The position numbers and the translations under genes were made by a program. Positions 25,612 through 33,463 of a stretch of DNA of 36,918 nucleotides are shown here, in pieces. Below the pieces are notes generated by a model that saw nothing but the letters and a program-made list of their open reading frames with translations, was not told the origin of the DNA and searched no databases. Within the stretch, counting starts at the first letter, position 1; every line of letters begins with the position of its first letter. Source of the DNA: Pseudomonadota bacterium (GTDB lineage: Bacteria; Pseudomonadota; Gammaproteobacteria; Burkholderiales; Burkholderiaceae_C); NCBI GenBank assembly GCA_963204815.1, contig CAUJHQ010000188.1, positions 1 to 36,918 on the forward strand. Direction: 5' to 3'.

Positions 25612-26886
25612 TCAGCTCGCCAGCGCCGTCACCGCCGCACCGAGCAGTGCGTAGGTGTCGAACTCGCCGGTGTTCGTCCACACGTCGGGCCAGGCGCTCC
25701 ACACCACGGCGACGACACGCTGCGCCGGGTTCACGTAGAGGAACTGGCCGAAGATGCCCTGGGCGACGAAGGCGCCGGCGTGCGGCGCGAAGGTGCCGCC
25801 GCTCGGGAACGACCACCACTGGTAGCCGTAGCCCAGCGGGTAGCCGCCGCCGGGCACGAGCTGGCCGTAGCCGGTGACGGCGCTGTCCGGGCGGCCGGCA
25901 AGAGCCGACCAGCCGGCCGGCAGCGGGCTGCCCGCGGTGCCCCCTTCGAGCACGAAGAGGCCGAGCCGGCCGTGGTCGCGCAGCGTGGCGCTGAAGTTGC
26001 TGCCGCCCATCTCCAGGCCACCGGGGGCGTCGAGCAGCCAGTAGCCGTCGGCCTCCATGCCCGCCGGCCCCCAGATGCCACGCGACAGCGCGTCGGCGAG
26101 CGTGCCGCCGGTGGCGGCGGCGAGCACCGCGCCGAGCACGTAGGTCTCGCCGGTGCTGTAGTTCCACACGCTGCCCACCGGCGCGGCGCGCGGGCGGGTT
26201 CGCATCAGCTCGAGCATCGCGCCGGGCTGCCCCGACGTGAACACCGCGCGCAGCCGCGCGATGTCCGAGCTGGCCGACGTGTAGTCCTCGTTCCAGGCCA
26301 CGCCCGAGGTCATGCGCAGCAGGCTGCGGATCGAGCAGCCTTCGTAGGCGCTGCCGCGCAGCGCCGGCACGAAGGCGTCGACGGCATCGTCGAGGCTGCC
26401 GATGCGCCCGTCCTGCAGCGCCAGCCCGATCAGCGTGGAGGTCAGCGACTTGGCGACCGAGAACGAGGTCCAGAGCGAGCTCGCGGTGTTGCCCATCGCG
26501 TAGCGCTCGAGCGCGATCCGGCCGTCCTTCAGGACCAGCAGCCCGCTGCTGCGGTGGCGCGCCATGTGCTCGTCGATCGACGTCGATCCGGCCGCGGCGG
26601 CGAAGCGCAAGCCGTCCAGCGAGACCGGGTGCGCGGGCAAGGCGCGCACCGTGCTGCCGCGCGCGAAGCGCCGCGTCGCGTAGAGGCGGTCGATGTGGCG
26701 GAAGGTGGCGGCCTGGTTCTCCGGCGTCAGCGTGTCCAGGCTGGTGGCGATGGGTTCGAGGTTGCCACCGCCACCGTCGCCGCCACCCCCGCCGCCGCAG
26801 GCCGACAGCAGCCAGGCGGCGCCGGCCGCACCCAGCCAGCGCCGGCGCGACGGCGACCACAGGGGGCAGGGCGGGGACGGCTGCAT
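25612..26886 (-). CDS. Exported serine hydrolase, beta-lactamase/penicillin-binding-like (class C fold), lipoprotein
   Basis: 424 residues from ATG with GAGG upstream. The N-terminus has a Tat-like SRRRWLGAAG and a lipobox LSAC (Cys30), followed by a Gly-rich tether (about 31-41). The beta-lactamase-fold domain has SVAK with nucleophile Ser143 and Lys146, LLRMTSGVAWNEDY, and Tyr243 in NYSTGE. At that third spot most relatives have YxN, so the Asn is replaced by Thr245. GYGYQWWSFPSGG and FAPHAGAFVAQGIFGQFLYV match the C-terminal part of the 6-aminohexanoate-dimer-hydrolase/EstB-like group. The substrate is unknown. It follows the TlpA-like gene by 56 bases and may share its transcript. Confidence 0.88.
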   Translation of the reverse strand: MQPSPPCPLWSPSRRRWLGAAGAAWLLSACGGGGGGDGGGGNLEPIATSLDTLTPENQAATFRHIDRLYATRRFARGSTVRALPAHPVSLDGLRFAAAAGSTSIDEHMARHRSSGLLVLKDGRIALERYAMGNTASSLWTSFSVAKSLTSTLIGLALQDGRIGSLDDAVDAFVPALRGSAYEGCSIRSLLRMTSGVAWNEDYTSASSDIARLRAVFTSGQPGAMLELMRTRPRAAPVGSVWNYSTGETYVLGAVLAAATGGTLADALSRGIWGPAGMEADGYWLLDAPGGLEMGGSNFSATLRDHGRLGLFVLEGGTAGSPLPAGWSALAGRPDSAVTGYGQLVPGGGYPLGYGYQWWSFPSGGTFAPHAGAFVAQGIFGQFLYVNPAQRVVAVVWSAWPDVWTNTGEFDTYALLGAAVTALAS

Positions 26887-26942
26887 GGTGGACCTCGCAG
26901 CGGCGGTGGCCGTCCCCGGAGTGTGCACCCGCGGGTGCGGCG

Positions 26943-27467
26943 TCAGCGCCCGGCCTTCGCCAGCGCGGCGACGATGGCGGCTTCGAGCGCAGACCGGTCG
27001 TCGTCCTTGAAGCCCTCGTGGCGCCCGAGCACGCTGCCGTCGGCGCCGACGATCACGGTGGTCGGCATGCCCTTCACGGCGTAGCGCTTGGGCGTGTCGC
27101 CGGCGCCGTCGAAGGCGATCGCGAAGCGCGGCGCCGCCGCCGCGAGGAAGGCGTCGGCGTCGCTGCGCTTGCGGTCGACGTTGACGCCCACCACCTGCAG
27201 GCCGCGCGCGCCGTACTTGGCCTGCATCTCGTTCCACCACGGGAACGAGCGCTTGCACGGCGCGCACCACGACGCCCAGAAGTCCAGCACCACCACCTTG
27301 CCCTTCAGCGCCAGGCTGTCGACCGGGCCGGCCAGCCCGGGCAGCTGCAGTGCCGGCGCCGGCGCACCCAGTTCCACCGCGCCGGCGGGCGCCCCTGTCA
27401 TCGCCAGCGCGGCGGCCAGCAGCGCCGCGGCGCCCATCGAACGTGTCGTCATCGTCATCGCCTTCAT
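26943..27467 (-). CDS. Periplasmic TlpA-like thioredoxin
   Basis: 174 residues, starting at an ATG that overlaps the apbE stop (ATGA). A signal peptide spans about 1-30 (ALLAAALAMTGAPAGA). The thioredoxin fold of the TlpA/ResA/AhpC-TSA type reads LKGKVVVLDFWASWCAPCKR with redox Cys68 and Cys71, and cis-Pro135 in GMPTT. It probably reduces disulfides or hemes in the periplasm, using electrons from a membrane donor such as CcdA/DsbD, which is not in the window. It belongs to the DUF4266-DUF3570-ApbE cluster, where the Cys pair at the end of the DUF4266 protein is a possible target (inference). Confidence 0.92.
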   Translation of the reverse strand: MKAMTMTTRSMGAAALLAAALAMTGAPAGAVELGAPAPALQLPGLAGPVDSLALKGKVVVLDFWASWCAPCKRSFPWWNEMQAKYGARGLQVVGVNVDRKRSDADAFLAAAAPRFAIAFDGAGDTPKRYAVKGMPTTVIVGADGSVLGRHEGFKDDDRSALEAAIVAALAKAGR

Positions 27468-28360
27468 CGGAGGATCCATTGCGGCACGCCCTGTGCGGCG
27501 AGCCAGGTTTCGGCGCCGGCGCCCTGCAGCATCGCGATCGTGGCCAGCGAGCCCGCCTCGGTGCAGCGGCCGGCGGCCACGGTGATGGAGCGCGGCGCCT
27601 GGCGCACCGGCCAGCCGTCGCGCGGGTCGAGGATGTGGCCGTGGCGCACGCCGTCCTTCAGCAGGAAGCGGCGCGCGTCGCCGCTGGTGGCGAGCGCGCC
27701 GGCGCGCAGCTCGAGCAGCAGCGCCGCCTCGGCCGTGCCGGGCCGCTCGACGCCCACCTGCCAGGCGCTGCCGTCGGCCCGCGGCCCGCTCACGGCGAGG
27801 TCGCCGCCGAAGTTGACGAGCATCGGCGCGGCCGCCTGCGCCTGCAGCAGCGCGAGCACGCGGTCCACCGCGTATTCCTTGCCGACGCCGCCGAAGTCGA
27901 TCTCCATGCCTTCGGGCAGGCGCAGGAAGGGGCGCTGCCACTCGACCCGCGGCCAGCCGACGCGCGCGACGAGCGCGGCCACCTGCGCCGGTGCGGGCAG
28001 GCGGTCGCTGCCATCGAAGCGCCAGGCCTGGCGCAGCACGCCGCTGGTGATGTCGAACAGGCCGCCGCTCAGCGCGTGGCAGGCGGCGGCGTAGTCGACG
28101 AGGTCGGCGCTCTCGGCGTCGAGCTCGAAGCGGCGGCCACGCGCGGCATGGATCGCGGCGACGACGCTGCCGTCGCGGTAGCGGCTGAACTTGTGCTCGA
28201 TGCGTTGCGCCTCGTGCTGCGCCAGCGCGGCCAGCGTGTGCGCCTGCGCCGGCGTGACGCCCTCCACCAGCAGCTCGCAGGGGCTCGCCATCGCCTGGAA
28301 GCGCGCGCGCCAGCCGGCGTCGGTGCGCTCCAGCAGGAAGGGCGCTGCGGCCTGGTCCAT
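27464..28360 (-). CDS. apbE: ApbE-family FAD:protein FMN transferase, without signal peptide
   Basis: 298 residues. ApbE motifs in order: FQAMASPCELLVEG (21-34), GGLFDITSGVLRQAW (99-113), DFGGVGKEYAVDR (155-167), NFGGDLAVSG, ALATSGDARRF and GHILDPRDGWPV. ApbE moves FMN from FAD onto a Thr or Ser of an envelope protein. Two things are odd. No signal peptide is present, and a stop codon (TAG of the DUF3570 gene) lies in frame five codons upstream, so the protein cannot be longer. And the metal-binding ADALAT-type motif reads AGSLAT, with Gly270 for Asp, though Glu268 is close. The gene is 15 bases after DUF3570 and overlaps the TlpA-like gene. The likely substrate is the DUF3570 protein. Confidence 0.9.
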   Translation of the reverse strand: MDQAAAPFLLERTDAGWRARFQAMASPCELLVEGVTPAQAHTLAALAQHEAQRIEHKFSRYRDGSVVAAIHAARGRRFELDAESADLVDYAAACHALSGGLFDITSGVLRQAWRFDGSDRLPAPAQVAALVARVGWPRVEWQRPFLRLPEGMEIDFGGVGKEYAVDRVLALLQAQAAAPMLVNFGGDLAVSGPRADGSAWQVGVERPGTAEAALLLELRAGALATSGDARRFLLKDGVRHGHILDPRDGWPVRQAPRSITVAAGRCTEAGSLATIAMLQGAGAETWLAAQGVPQWILR

Positions 28361-28375
28361 CGGCGCCCGCGGCGG

Positions 28376-29686
28376 CTAGAAGTCGCGCGAGTAGCCGACG
28401 ACGAAGGTCACCGCGTTCAGCGCCGGCGCGGTGTCCAGCGTGGCCAGCACGCCCGGCGCGGCGGCCGGCTGCTTCTGCGTCTGCCGGTAGGCCTGCAGGC
28501 GCAGCGAGAGCTCGCTTGCGGCCGACATCGGCATGCCGAACTTCAGGCCCAGCGTGTTCGCCGTGAAGGCGGCCAGGCGCGGGTCGGCCGAGGCGGCGGA
28601 CACGCTGGCGCGCTGCGTGGCGCTGGACCACTCGCCGCCTTCGACCAGCCAGCCGCGCCAGAAGTCGGCCGCGCTCTGGCGGTACCAGCGCCACTGCGGC
28701 TCGAGGTGCAGGCCGCCGCCGAGTTCGTAGCGGTAGCGGAAGTCCAGCGTGTGCGCGCGGATGCCCCAGTCGTCGCGGTAGAAGCGGTAGCCGACGTCGA
28801 CCACGTCCTCGCGCAGGTGCACCTTGTTCTGCCAGTACAGGCTGGTGCGCGTGCGCGAGCCGGGGCGCTGCTCGCTGACGTAGCGGTCGCCGGTGACGAG
28901 GCCGCTGCTGCCGTCGACCACCGAGAGGATCTTGTACGGGTCGCTGTGATCGCCGCTGCCGCGGCCCAGGCCCAGGTTCAGCTGCATCAGCCACGAGCGG
29001 CTCATCACCTGCGTGACGCCGACCAGCAGGTCGGTCACGTTGCGGGTGCCGCTGCCGGTGCGCGCGCTGCCGGCGCCGAACGCCGGGCGCAGGCCTTCGG
29101 GCGCACCGCCCACCGCCTTGATGCGGTCGGCCTCGAACGCGGCGCCGAGCGACAGCGTGGTGTTCCTGTCGTTGAAGTCGAAGGCCAGCGACGCGCTCGC
29201 GCCGAGCGACTGGAAGTCGTACTCCGACGAGACGTTGGCGCCCAGCGCGATGCGCCGGCCGGCGCCGAAGGGCTGTTCGAGCGAGTACGCGAGCGCGGTG
29301 CGCTGGTCGCGGAAGCTCGGGTCCAGCGGCTGGCGGTTGGCGTCGGTGGTGTAGGTGCTGTTGCCCGACGGCGAGGTGAAGGTCTGCGCCGTCGGCTGCG
29401 CGACGGCACCGTTCGGCGACGCGCCGGTGAGGGCGTCGAAGGTGAGCTTCAGGCCCAGCGTCTGGTCGTTGCCGTCGGTGCGGCGCGCGCTGACCACCGG
29501 CTCGACGGCGGTGACGCGGCCGCCACCTTCCTTGTAGAGCAGCAGCGCGGTCTCGCCCTTCCAGGTGTGAGTGCTGGCCGTGACGGGGGCGGGCGTGGTC
29601 GCCTGCGCCTGCACCGCAGGCGCGAGCAGTGCCGCGCTGGCGGCCGCGAGCGCGGCGCGGATCGAGGTGGGCGCGCTCAGTTGCAT
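28376..29686 (-). CDS. DUF3570 protein, outer-membrane beta-barrel-like, with ApbE flavinylation motif
   Basis: 436 residues. A Sec-type signal peptide covers about 1-28 (ending AVQAQA). The mature chain has many short amphipathic strands with Trp/Tyr/Arg (LYWQNKVHLREDVVDVGYRF, LEPQWRWYRQSAADFW) and ends VGYSRDF. The C-terminal Phe after alternating hydrophobics is typical of outer-membrane barrels. Residues 84-90 read DALTGAS, which fits the D-x-x-[ST]-G-A-[TS] site where ApbE attaches FMN in NqrC and RnfG. The protein matches my memory of DUF3570 and has no known function. The gene overlaps the DUF4266 gene by 3 codons and precedes apbE by 15 bases. Confidence 0.88.
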   Translation of the reverse strand: MQLSAPTSIRAALAAASAALLAPAVQAQATTPAPVTASTHTWKGETALLLYKEGGGRVTAVEPVVSARRTDGNDQTLGLKLTFDALTGASPNGAVAQPTAQTFTSPSGNSTYTTDANRQPLDPSFRDQRTALAYSLEQPFGAGRRIALGANVSSEYDFQSLGASASLAFDFNDRNTTLSLGAAFEADRIKAVGGAPEGLRPAFGAGSARTGSGTRNVTDLLVGVTQVMSRSWLMQLNLGLGRGSGDHSDPYKILSVVDGSSGLVTGDRYVSEQRPGSRTRTSLYWQNKVHLREDVVDVGYRFYRDDWGIRAHTLDFRYRYELGGGLHLEPQWRWYRQSAADFWRGWLVEGGEWSSATQRASVSAASADPRLAAFTANTLGLKFGMPMSAASELSLRLQAYRQTQKQPAAAPGVLATLDTAPALNAVTFVVGYSRDF

Positions 29687-29910
29687 CCGCAGCCCCCGCC
29701 GCCGAAGCTGCGGCCGCCGGTGGCCGCTTCCTTGCTGAAGTAGACGTGGTCGTCGAGCGCGTCGATCACCGGCGAGGTGGAAAGCTGCATCGACGGCTTG
29801 GCCAGCAGGTCGCGTTCCCAGGGCTGCACGCCCAGGTTGCCGCAGCCGGCCAGCGCCAACAGGGTCGTCACAGGCAGTGCCACGCGCGTGGCCAGGCGAA
29901 GAATGTCCAT
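29677..29910 (-). CDS. Small DUF4266-type lipoprotein ending in a Gly/Cys tail
   Basis: 77 residues from ATG at 29910; a GTG at 29943 would add 11 residues. Lipobox LAGC places the lipid on Cys23, leaving about 55 residues. The mature part reads VQPWERDLLAKPSMQL, then DDHVYFSKEAATGG, and ends FGGGGCGCN with Cys74 and Cys76. These are features I associate with DUF4266. The CxC pair near a flexible Gly run could bind a metal or take part in thiol exchange with the TlpA-like protein. Its stop overlaps the DUF3570 start, so it heads the cluster. No clear Shine-Dalgarno; the start sits beside a small hairpin. Confidence 0.85.
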   Translation of the reverse strand: MDILRLATRVALPVTTLLALAGCGNLGVQPWERDLLAKPSMQLSTSPVIDALDDHVYFSKEAATGGRSFGGGGCGCN

Positions 29911-29928
29911 GGCCCATTCTGGTGGGCC
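29911..29928 (-). repeat. Small inverted repeat next to the DUF4266 start codon
   Basis: GGCCCA and TGGGCC face each other across 6 bases, immediately before the ATG on the minus strand. In the message the hairpin would hide the translation start region. It could also be chance in GC-rich DNA. The remaining gap up to ghrA (29929-29982) shows nothing recognisable. Confidence 0.4.
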
Positions 29929-29982
29929 AGTCTGAAGCGGCACTGAAGCCCGCCCGGGTGACGCTCAGGCCGGCGGTAAGAC

Positions 29983-30852
29983 TCAGTAACCGCGGTGCCG
30001 GTCGACGCCGTGCGCGGGCGTGCGGCCGTCGCGCCAGGCGCGCAGGTTGGCGGCGGCAACGGCGCTGGCGCTGCGCGCGTCGGTCAGCGCGGCGGCGTGC
30101 GGCAGCACCGTCACGCGCGGGTGGGCCCAGAACGGGTGGCCGGCGGGCAGCGGCTCGGTGGCGTAGACGTCGAGCACGGCGTGGCGCAGCCGGCCGCTGT
30201 CCAGCGCCGCCAGCAGGTCGGCGTCGACCACGTGCGCACCGCGCCCGAAGTTCACCAGCGCGGCGCCGCGCGGCAGGCCGGCGAAGCAGCGTGCGTCGAG
30301 CAGGCCGCGCGTGGCCGGCGTCAGCGGCAGCAGGTTGATGACGATCTCGGCGCCGGCCAGCAGCGGCGCGAGGTCGACGCCGCGGTGCCAGCCCTCGACG
30401 CGGTAGCCCAGCGGCGCCAGCCGCGCCGCCACCGCGCGGCCCATTTCGCCCTGGCCGAGGATGAGCACGTTCACCTCGTCGGCGCGGCGCTGCGCGTGCT
30501 GCCGCCAGACGCCTTCGCGCTGGCGCCGCTGGTAGTCGAAGAAGCCGCGGTGCAGGGCCAGCACGGCCCAGAGCGCGCTCTCGGCCATCGCCAGGCTCAT
30601 CACGGGGTCGACCATGCGCGCCACCGGCACGCCCGGCGGCAGCGTGGGGTCGGCGAGCAGGCGGTCGACGCCGGCCCACAGCGACTGCACGAAGCGCAGG
30701 CGCGGCATCGCCGCCAGCGCGCCGGGCGGCGGGTTGGCGACGACGGCGACTTCGGCGTCGCAGTCGTCGTCGGACCACTCGGCTTCGGGCAGCGCGGCGG
30801 CGAGCTCGCGCCGCCAGGTGGCGCCGATCTCGCCGGCCAGCCGCACCTTCAT
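29983..30852 (-). CDS. ghrA: D-2-hydroxyacid dehydrogenase, glyoxylate/hydroxypyruvate reductase A type
   Basis: 289 residues. NAD(P)-binding motif LGQGEMGRAVAARL (131-144) and the catalytic trio Arg204 (NFGRGAHVVD), Glu233 (YATEPLPAGHPFW) and His252 (VLPHAAALT) are present. FVQSLWAGVDRLL and RMVDPVMSLAMAESALW are typical of the GhrA branch. Such enzymes reduce glyoxylate and hydroxypyruvate. It overlaps pncC by ATGA at the end of the thiL-pgpA-pncC run. Substrate choice within the family is inference. Confidence 0.92.
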   Translation of the reverse strand: MKVRLAGEIGATWRRELAAALPEAEWSDDDCDAEVAVVANPPPGALAAMPRLRFVQSLWAGVDRLLADPTLPPGVPVARMVDPVMSLAMAESALWAVLALHRGFFDYQRRQREGVWRQHAQRRADEVNVLILGQGEMGRAVAARLAPLGYRVEGWHRGVDLAPLLAGAEIVINLLPLTPATRGLLDARCFAGLPRGAALVNFGRGAHVVDADLLAALDSGRLRHAVLDVYATEPLPAGHPFWAHPRVTVLPHAAALTDARSASAVAAANLRAWRDGRTPAHGVDRHRGY

Positions 30853-31328
30853 GCGCGCGCCGCCTCGGTCAGGCGCTGCAGCGCGCGCGCCACGGTGGCC
30901 TCGCGCACCGCCGTGCGGTCGCCACCGAGTTGCAGCCGTTCGGCCTGCACCGCGCCGGCGCGGCCCCAGGCCAGCCAGACCGTGCCGACCGGCTTGCCGG
31001 GCACCGCGCCGCCGGGGCCGGCAATGCCGGTGACGGCCACCGCCAGCGCGACCGGCGCCTTCGCCAGCGCGCCCTCGGCCATGGCGCGCGCCACCGGCTC
31101 GCTGACGGCGCCATGGGCGGCGATCAGCGCCGCCGGCACGCCCAGCAGCTCGGTCTTCGCTTCGTTGCTGTAGGTGACGAAGCCGCGCTCGAACCAGTCG
31201 CTCGAACCGGCGACGGACGTGCAGGCGGCGGCGATCAGCCCGCCGGTGCAGCTCTCGGCGGCGGCCAGGCGCCAACCCTTCGCGCGCAGCGCGTCGGCCA
31301 GCGCGAGCACCGCGGGTTCGAAGTTCAC
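30849..31328 (-). CDS. pncC: Nicotinamide-nucleotide amidase (CinA C-terminal type)
   Basis: 159 residues from a GTG that overlaps the pgpA stop (GTGA). The CinA C-terminal domain is complete and stands alone: AAAESCTGGLIAAACTSVAGSS with the active Ser26, FERGFVTYSNEAKTELLGVP, AVTGIAGPGG and KPVGTVWLAW. It deamidates nicotinamide mononucleotide and so recycles NAD. Tight overlaps on both sides point to one operon with pgpA and ghrA. Confidence 0.93.
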   Translation of the reverse strand: MNFEPAVLALADALRAKGWRLAAAESCTGGLIAAACTSVAGSSDWFERGFVTYSNEAKTELLGVPAALIAAHGAVSEPVARAMAEGALAKAPVALAVAVTGIAGPGGAVPGKPVGTVWLAWGRAGAVQAERLQLGGDRTAVREATVARALQRLTEAARA

Positions 31329-31849
31329 GACCGCCACAGCGCCAGCCAGACGGCGATGAACAGCAGCGTACAGCCGGCCGCGACGAGATCGTCGAACACG
31401 ATGCCCCAGCCCTGGCGCCAGCCGATGGCCTGGCCGGCGCGCAGCTTGTAGAGGCGGTCGGCCCAGCCCACCGGGCCCGGCTTGGCGGCGTCGAAGTAGC
31501 GGAACAGCGCGAAGGCCGCGAGCTGCGCCAGGAAACCCGCCGGCATGACGAGCCAGAGCACGATCCAGAAGGCGACGATCTCGTCCCAGACGATGGCGCC
31601 CGGATCGGCCACCTCCAGGTGCTGCGCGGTGCGCGTGCAGGCCCAGGTGCCGATGGCGACGCCGGCGCCGATGACCAGCGCCCATTGCAGCGGCCCGAGC
31701 CAGTGGTCGAGCACGACGAAGGCGATCCACGCCCACAGCGTGCCCACGGTGCCGGGCGCGCGCGGCGCCAGCCCGCTGCCGAAGCCGAGCGCGATGCAGT
31801 GCGCCGGGTGGCGCAGCAGGAAGGCGGCGCTGGCGCGCGTGGCGGCCAT
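31325..31849 (-). CDS. pgpA: Phosphatidylglycerophosphatase A
   Basis: 174 residues, four or so membrane helices. Family signatures are LGFGSGLAPRAPGTVGTL near the N-terminus and IVWDEIVAFWIVL in the middle, followed by KPGPVGWADRL and GIVFDDLVAAG with the acidic metal-binding residues. It removes phosphate from phosphatidylglycerophosphate in phospholipid synthesis at the inner membrane. It follows thiL by 13 bases, a common pairing in proteobacteria. The ATG at 31849 was chosen; the frame is open further up inside thiL without support. Confidence 0.95.
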   Translation of the reverse strand: MAATRASAAFLLRHPAHCIALGFGSGLAPRAPGTVGTLWAWIAFVVLDHWLGPLQWALVIGAGVAIGTWACTRTAQHLEVADPGAIVWDEIVAFWIVLWLVMPAGFLAQLAAFALFRYFDAAKPGPVGWADRLYKLRAGQAIGWRQGWGIVFDDLVAAGCTLLFIAVWLALWRS

Positions 31850-31862
31850 GGTCGGGGTCAGC

Positions 31863-32816
31863 TCACTTGAAGTGGTCGAAGCCGGCGAAGGCGTGCGCCA
31901 GCGGCCGGCCGTCCGGGCCCAGGAAGCGCAGCGTGTCGCTGTCGTCGACGCTGCCGATGCGCGTGACGGCCACCTGCGCGCGGCGCCCGGCGTCCTCCAC
32001 CGCGGCGCGGCGCGACGGCGGGGCGGTGAACAACAGCTCGTAGTCGTCGCCGCCGGCGAGCAGGCATTCGTACTGCAGGTCGGCCGGCTGCAGGCCGAGC
32101 ACGGTGCTGCGCGGCAGGCGGTCGACCTCGATCGTGGCACCGACGCCCGAAGCGCGCATCACGTGGCCGAGGTCGCCGGCCAGGCCGTCGGACAGGTCGA
32201 TCGCGGCGGTGGCCAGGCCACGCAGCGCGGTGCCGAGCGCCAGCCGCGGCTCCGGCAGTTCCATCGCGCGGCGCACGTCGTCGAAGGCGCTGCCGGGCAG
32301 CAGCGCGCGGCCGCGGAAGACCTCGAGCGCGAGGCGCGCATCGCCCAACTGGCCGCTGACCCAGATGTCGTGGCCGGGCCGCGCGCCGCTGCGCAGCAGC
32401 GCCTGGCCGGCCGGCACCTGGCCGATGGCGGTGATGCTCACGGTGAGCGGCCCGGCCGTGGTGTCGCCGCCGACGAGTTCGATGCCGGCGCGCTCGGCCA
32501 GCGCGTAGAGCCCGCGCGCGAAGGCCGACAGGAAGCCGCCGTCGGCGCGCGGCAGCGCCAGCGCGAGCGTGAAGGCCAGTGGCTCGGCGCCGCAGGCGGC
32601 CAGGTCCGACAGGTTCACCGCCAGCGCCTTGTGGCCGAGGCGGTCCGGCGCCACCGTGGACAGGAAGTGCCGGCCCTCGACGAGCATGTCGGTCGACACC
32701 GCGAGCTGCATGCCGGGGTCGGGTGCGAGCAGCGCGCAGTCGTCGCCGCCACCGAGCACGGCGCGCCGCACCGGGCGGCTGAAGTACTTGGAGATGAGTT
32801 CGAATTCGCCCAGCAT
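31863..32816 (-). CDS. thiL: Thiamine-monophosphate kinase
   Basis: 317 residues. [15 protein letters not shown] opens the protein as in most ThiL. GGGDDCALL, STDMLVEGRHF, AVNLSDLAACGAEP, VGGDTTAG and IDLSDGLAGDLGH are the ATP and metal binding motifs of the ThiL/PurM fold. It makes thiamine diphosphate from thiamine phosphate. The ATG overlaps the stop of the upstream response regulator (TGATG), so it may be read from the same message as the two-component genes. Confidence 0.97.
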   Translation of the reverse strand: MLGEFELISKYFSRPVRRAVLGGGDDCALLAPDPGMQLAVSTDMLVEGRHFLSTVAPDRLGHKALAVNLSDLAACGAEPLAFTLALALPRADGGFLSAFARGLYALAERAGIELVGGDTTAGPLTVSITAIGQVPAGQALLRSGARPGHDIWVSGQLGDARLALEVFRGRALLPGSAFDDVRRAMELPEPRLALGTALRGLATAAIDLSDGLAGDLGHVMRASGVGATIEVDRLPRSTVLGLQPADLQYECLLAGGDDYELLFTAPPSRRAAVEDAGRRAQVAVTRIGSVDDSDTLRFLGPDGRPLAHAFAGFDHFK

Positions 32817-33463
32817 CAGATCCCCGCGTCGCGCAGCAGGTTGGCCAGTTCGACGGCCGACTTCACGTTCATCTTGTCGAACACGCGCGCGCGGTGCACT
32901 TCGACCGTGCGCACGCTGATCGCCAGCGCGTCGGCGATCAGCTTGTTGGGCTTGCCGTCGATGACCAGGCGCATCACCTCGCGCTCGCGTTCGGTCAGCT
33001 CGGCCAGCGCGCGCTGCACCGCGCCGGCGGCACGGCGCTCGGTGAGGGCGGCGGCGCTGGCGGCGAGCGCCTGCTCGACACGGTCGACGAGTGCATTGTT
33101 CGAGAACGGCTTCTCGACGAAGTCGAAGGCGCCGCGCTTGACGGCGGCCACCGCGGTGGGCACGTCGCCGTGGCCGGTCAGGAAGATGACCGGCAGCAGC
33201 CGCGACAGCCCCTGCTCGGCGAGGCGCTCGAACAGCACGAGGCCGCTGGTGCCGGGCATGCGCACGTCGAGCAGCAGGCACGAGGGCGCGTCGGGCCACG
33301 GCGCGGGTCGGCCGGCGACGTGCGCCTCGAAGGCCTCGGCGCTGCCGAAGCCTTCGCTCAGCAGGCGGCGCGAGCGCAGCAGCCAGGCCAGCGCGTCGCG
33401 CACGACGTCCTCGTCGTCGACGAGGTAGACGACGGGCAGGCCGAGCGCGGGGTCGAGGTTCAT
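32816..33463 (-). CDS. FixJ/NarL-type response regulator (DctR-like)
   Basis: 215 residues. The receiver has VDDED (15-19), phospho-acceptor Asp66 in LLLDVRMPG, Thr in FLTGHGD and Lys in FVEKPFSN. The C-terminal LuxR-type HTH reads [20 protein letters not shown] and [17 protein letters not shown]. It overlaps its kinase gene by ATGA and thiL by one base. FixJ-like regulators paired with a periplasmic-sensing kinase and next to a malic enzyme gene recall DctS/DctR of C4-dicarboxylate control; that link is inference. DctR-like is used only as a description, so no symbol is given. Confidence 0.93.
   Translation of the reverse strand: MNLDPALGLPVVYLVDDEDVVRDALAWLLRSRRLLSEGFGSAEAFEAHVAGRPAPWPDAPSCLLLDVRMPGTSGLVLFERLAEQGLSRLLPVIFLTGHGDVPTAVAAVKRGAFDFVEKPFSNNALVDRVEQALAASAAALTERRAAGAVQRALAELTEREREVMRLVIDGKPNKLIADALAISVRTVEVHRARVFDKMNVKSAVELANLLRDAGI

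Noticed and set aside
28892..28915. Second flavinylation-like stretch in DUF3570 (D258-G-S-S-G-L-V)
   Set aside because: The last two positions are Leu-Val where Ala and the Thr/Ser acceptor are needed, so FMN could not be attached there in the known way.
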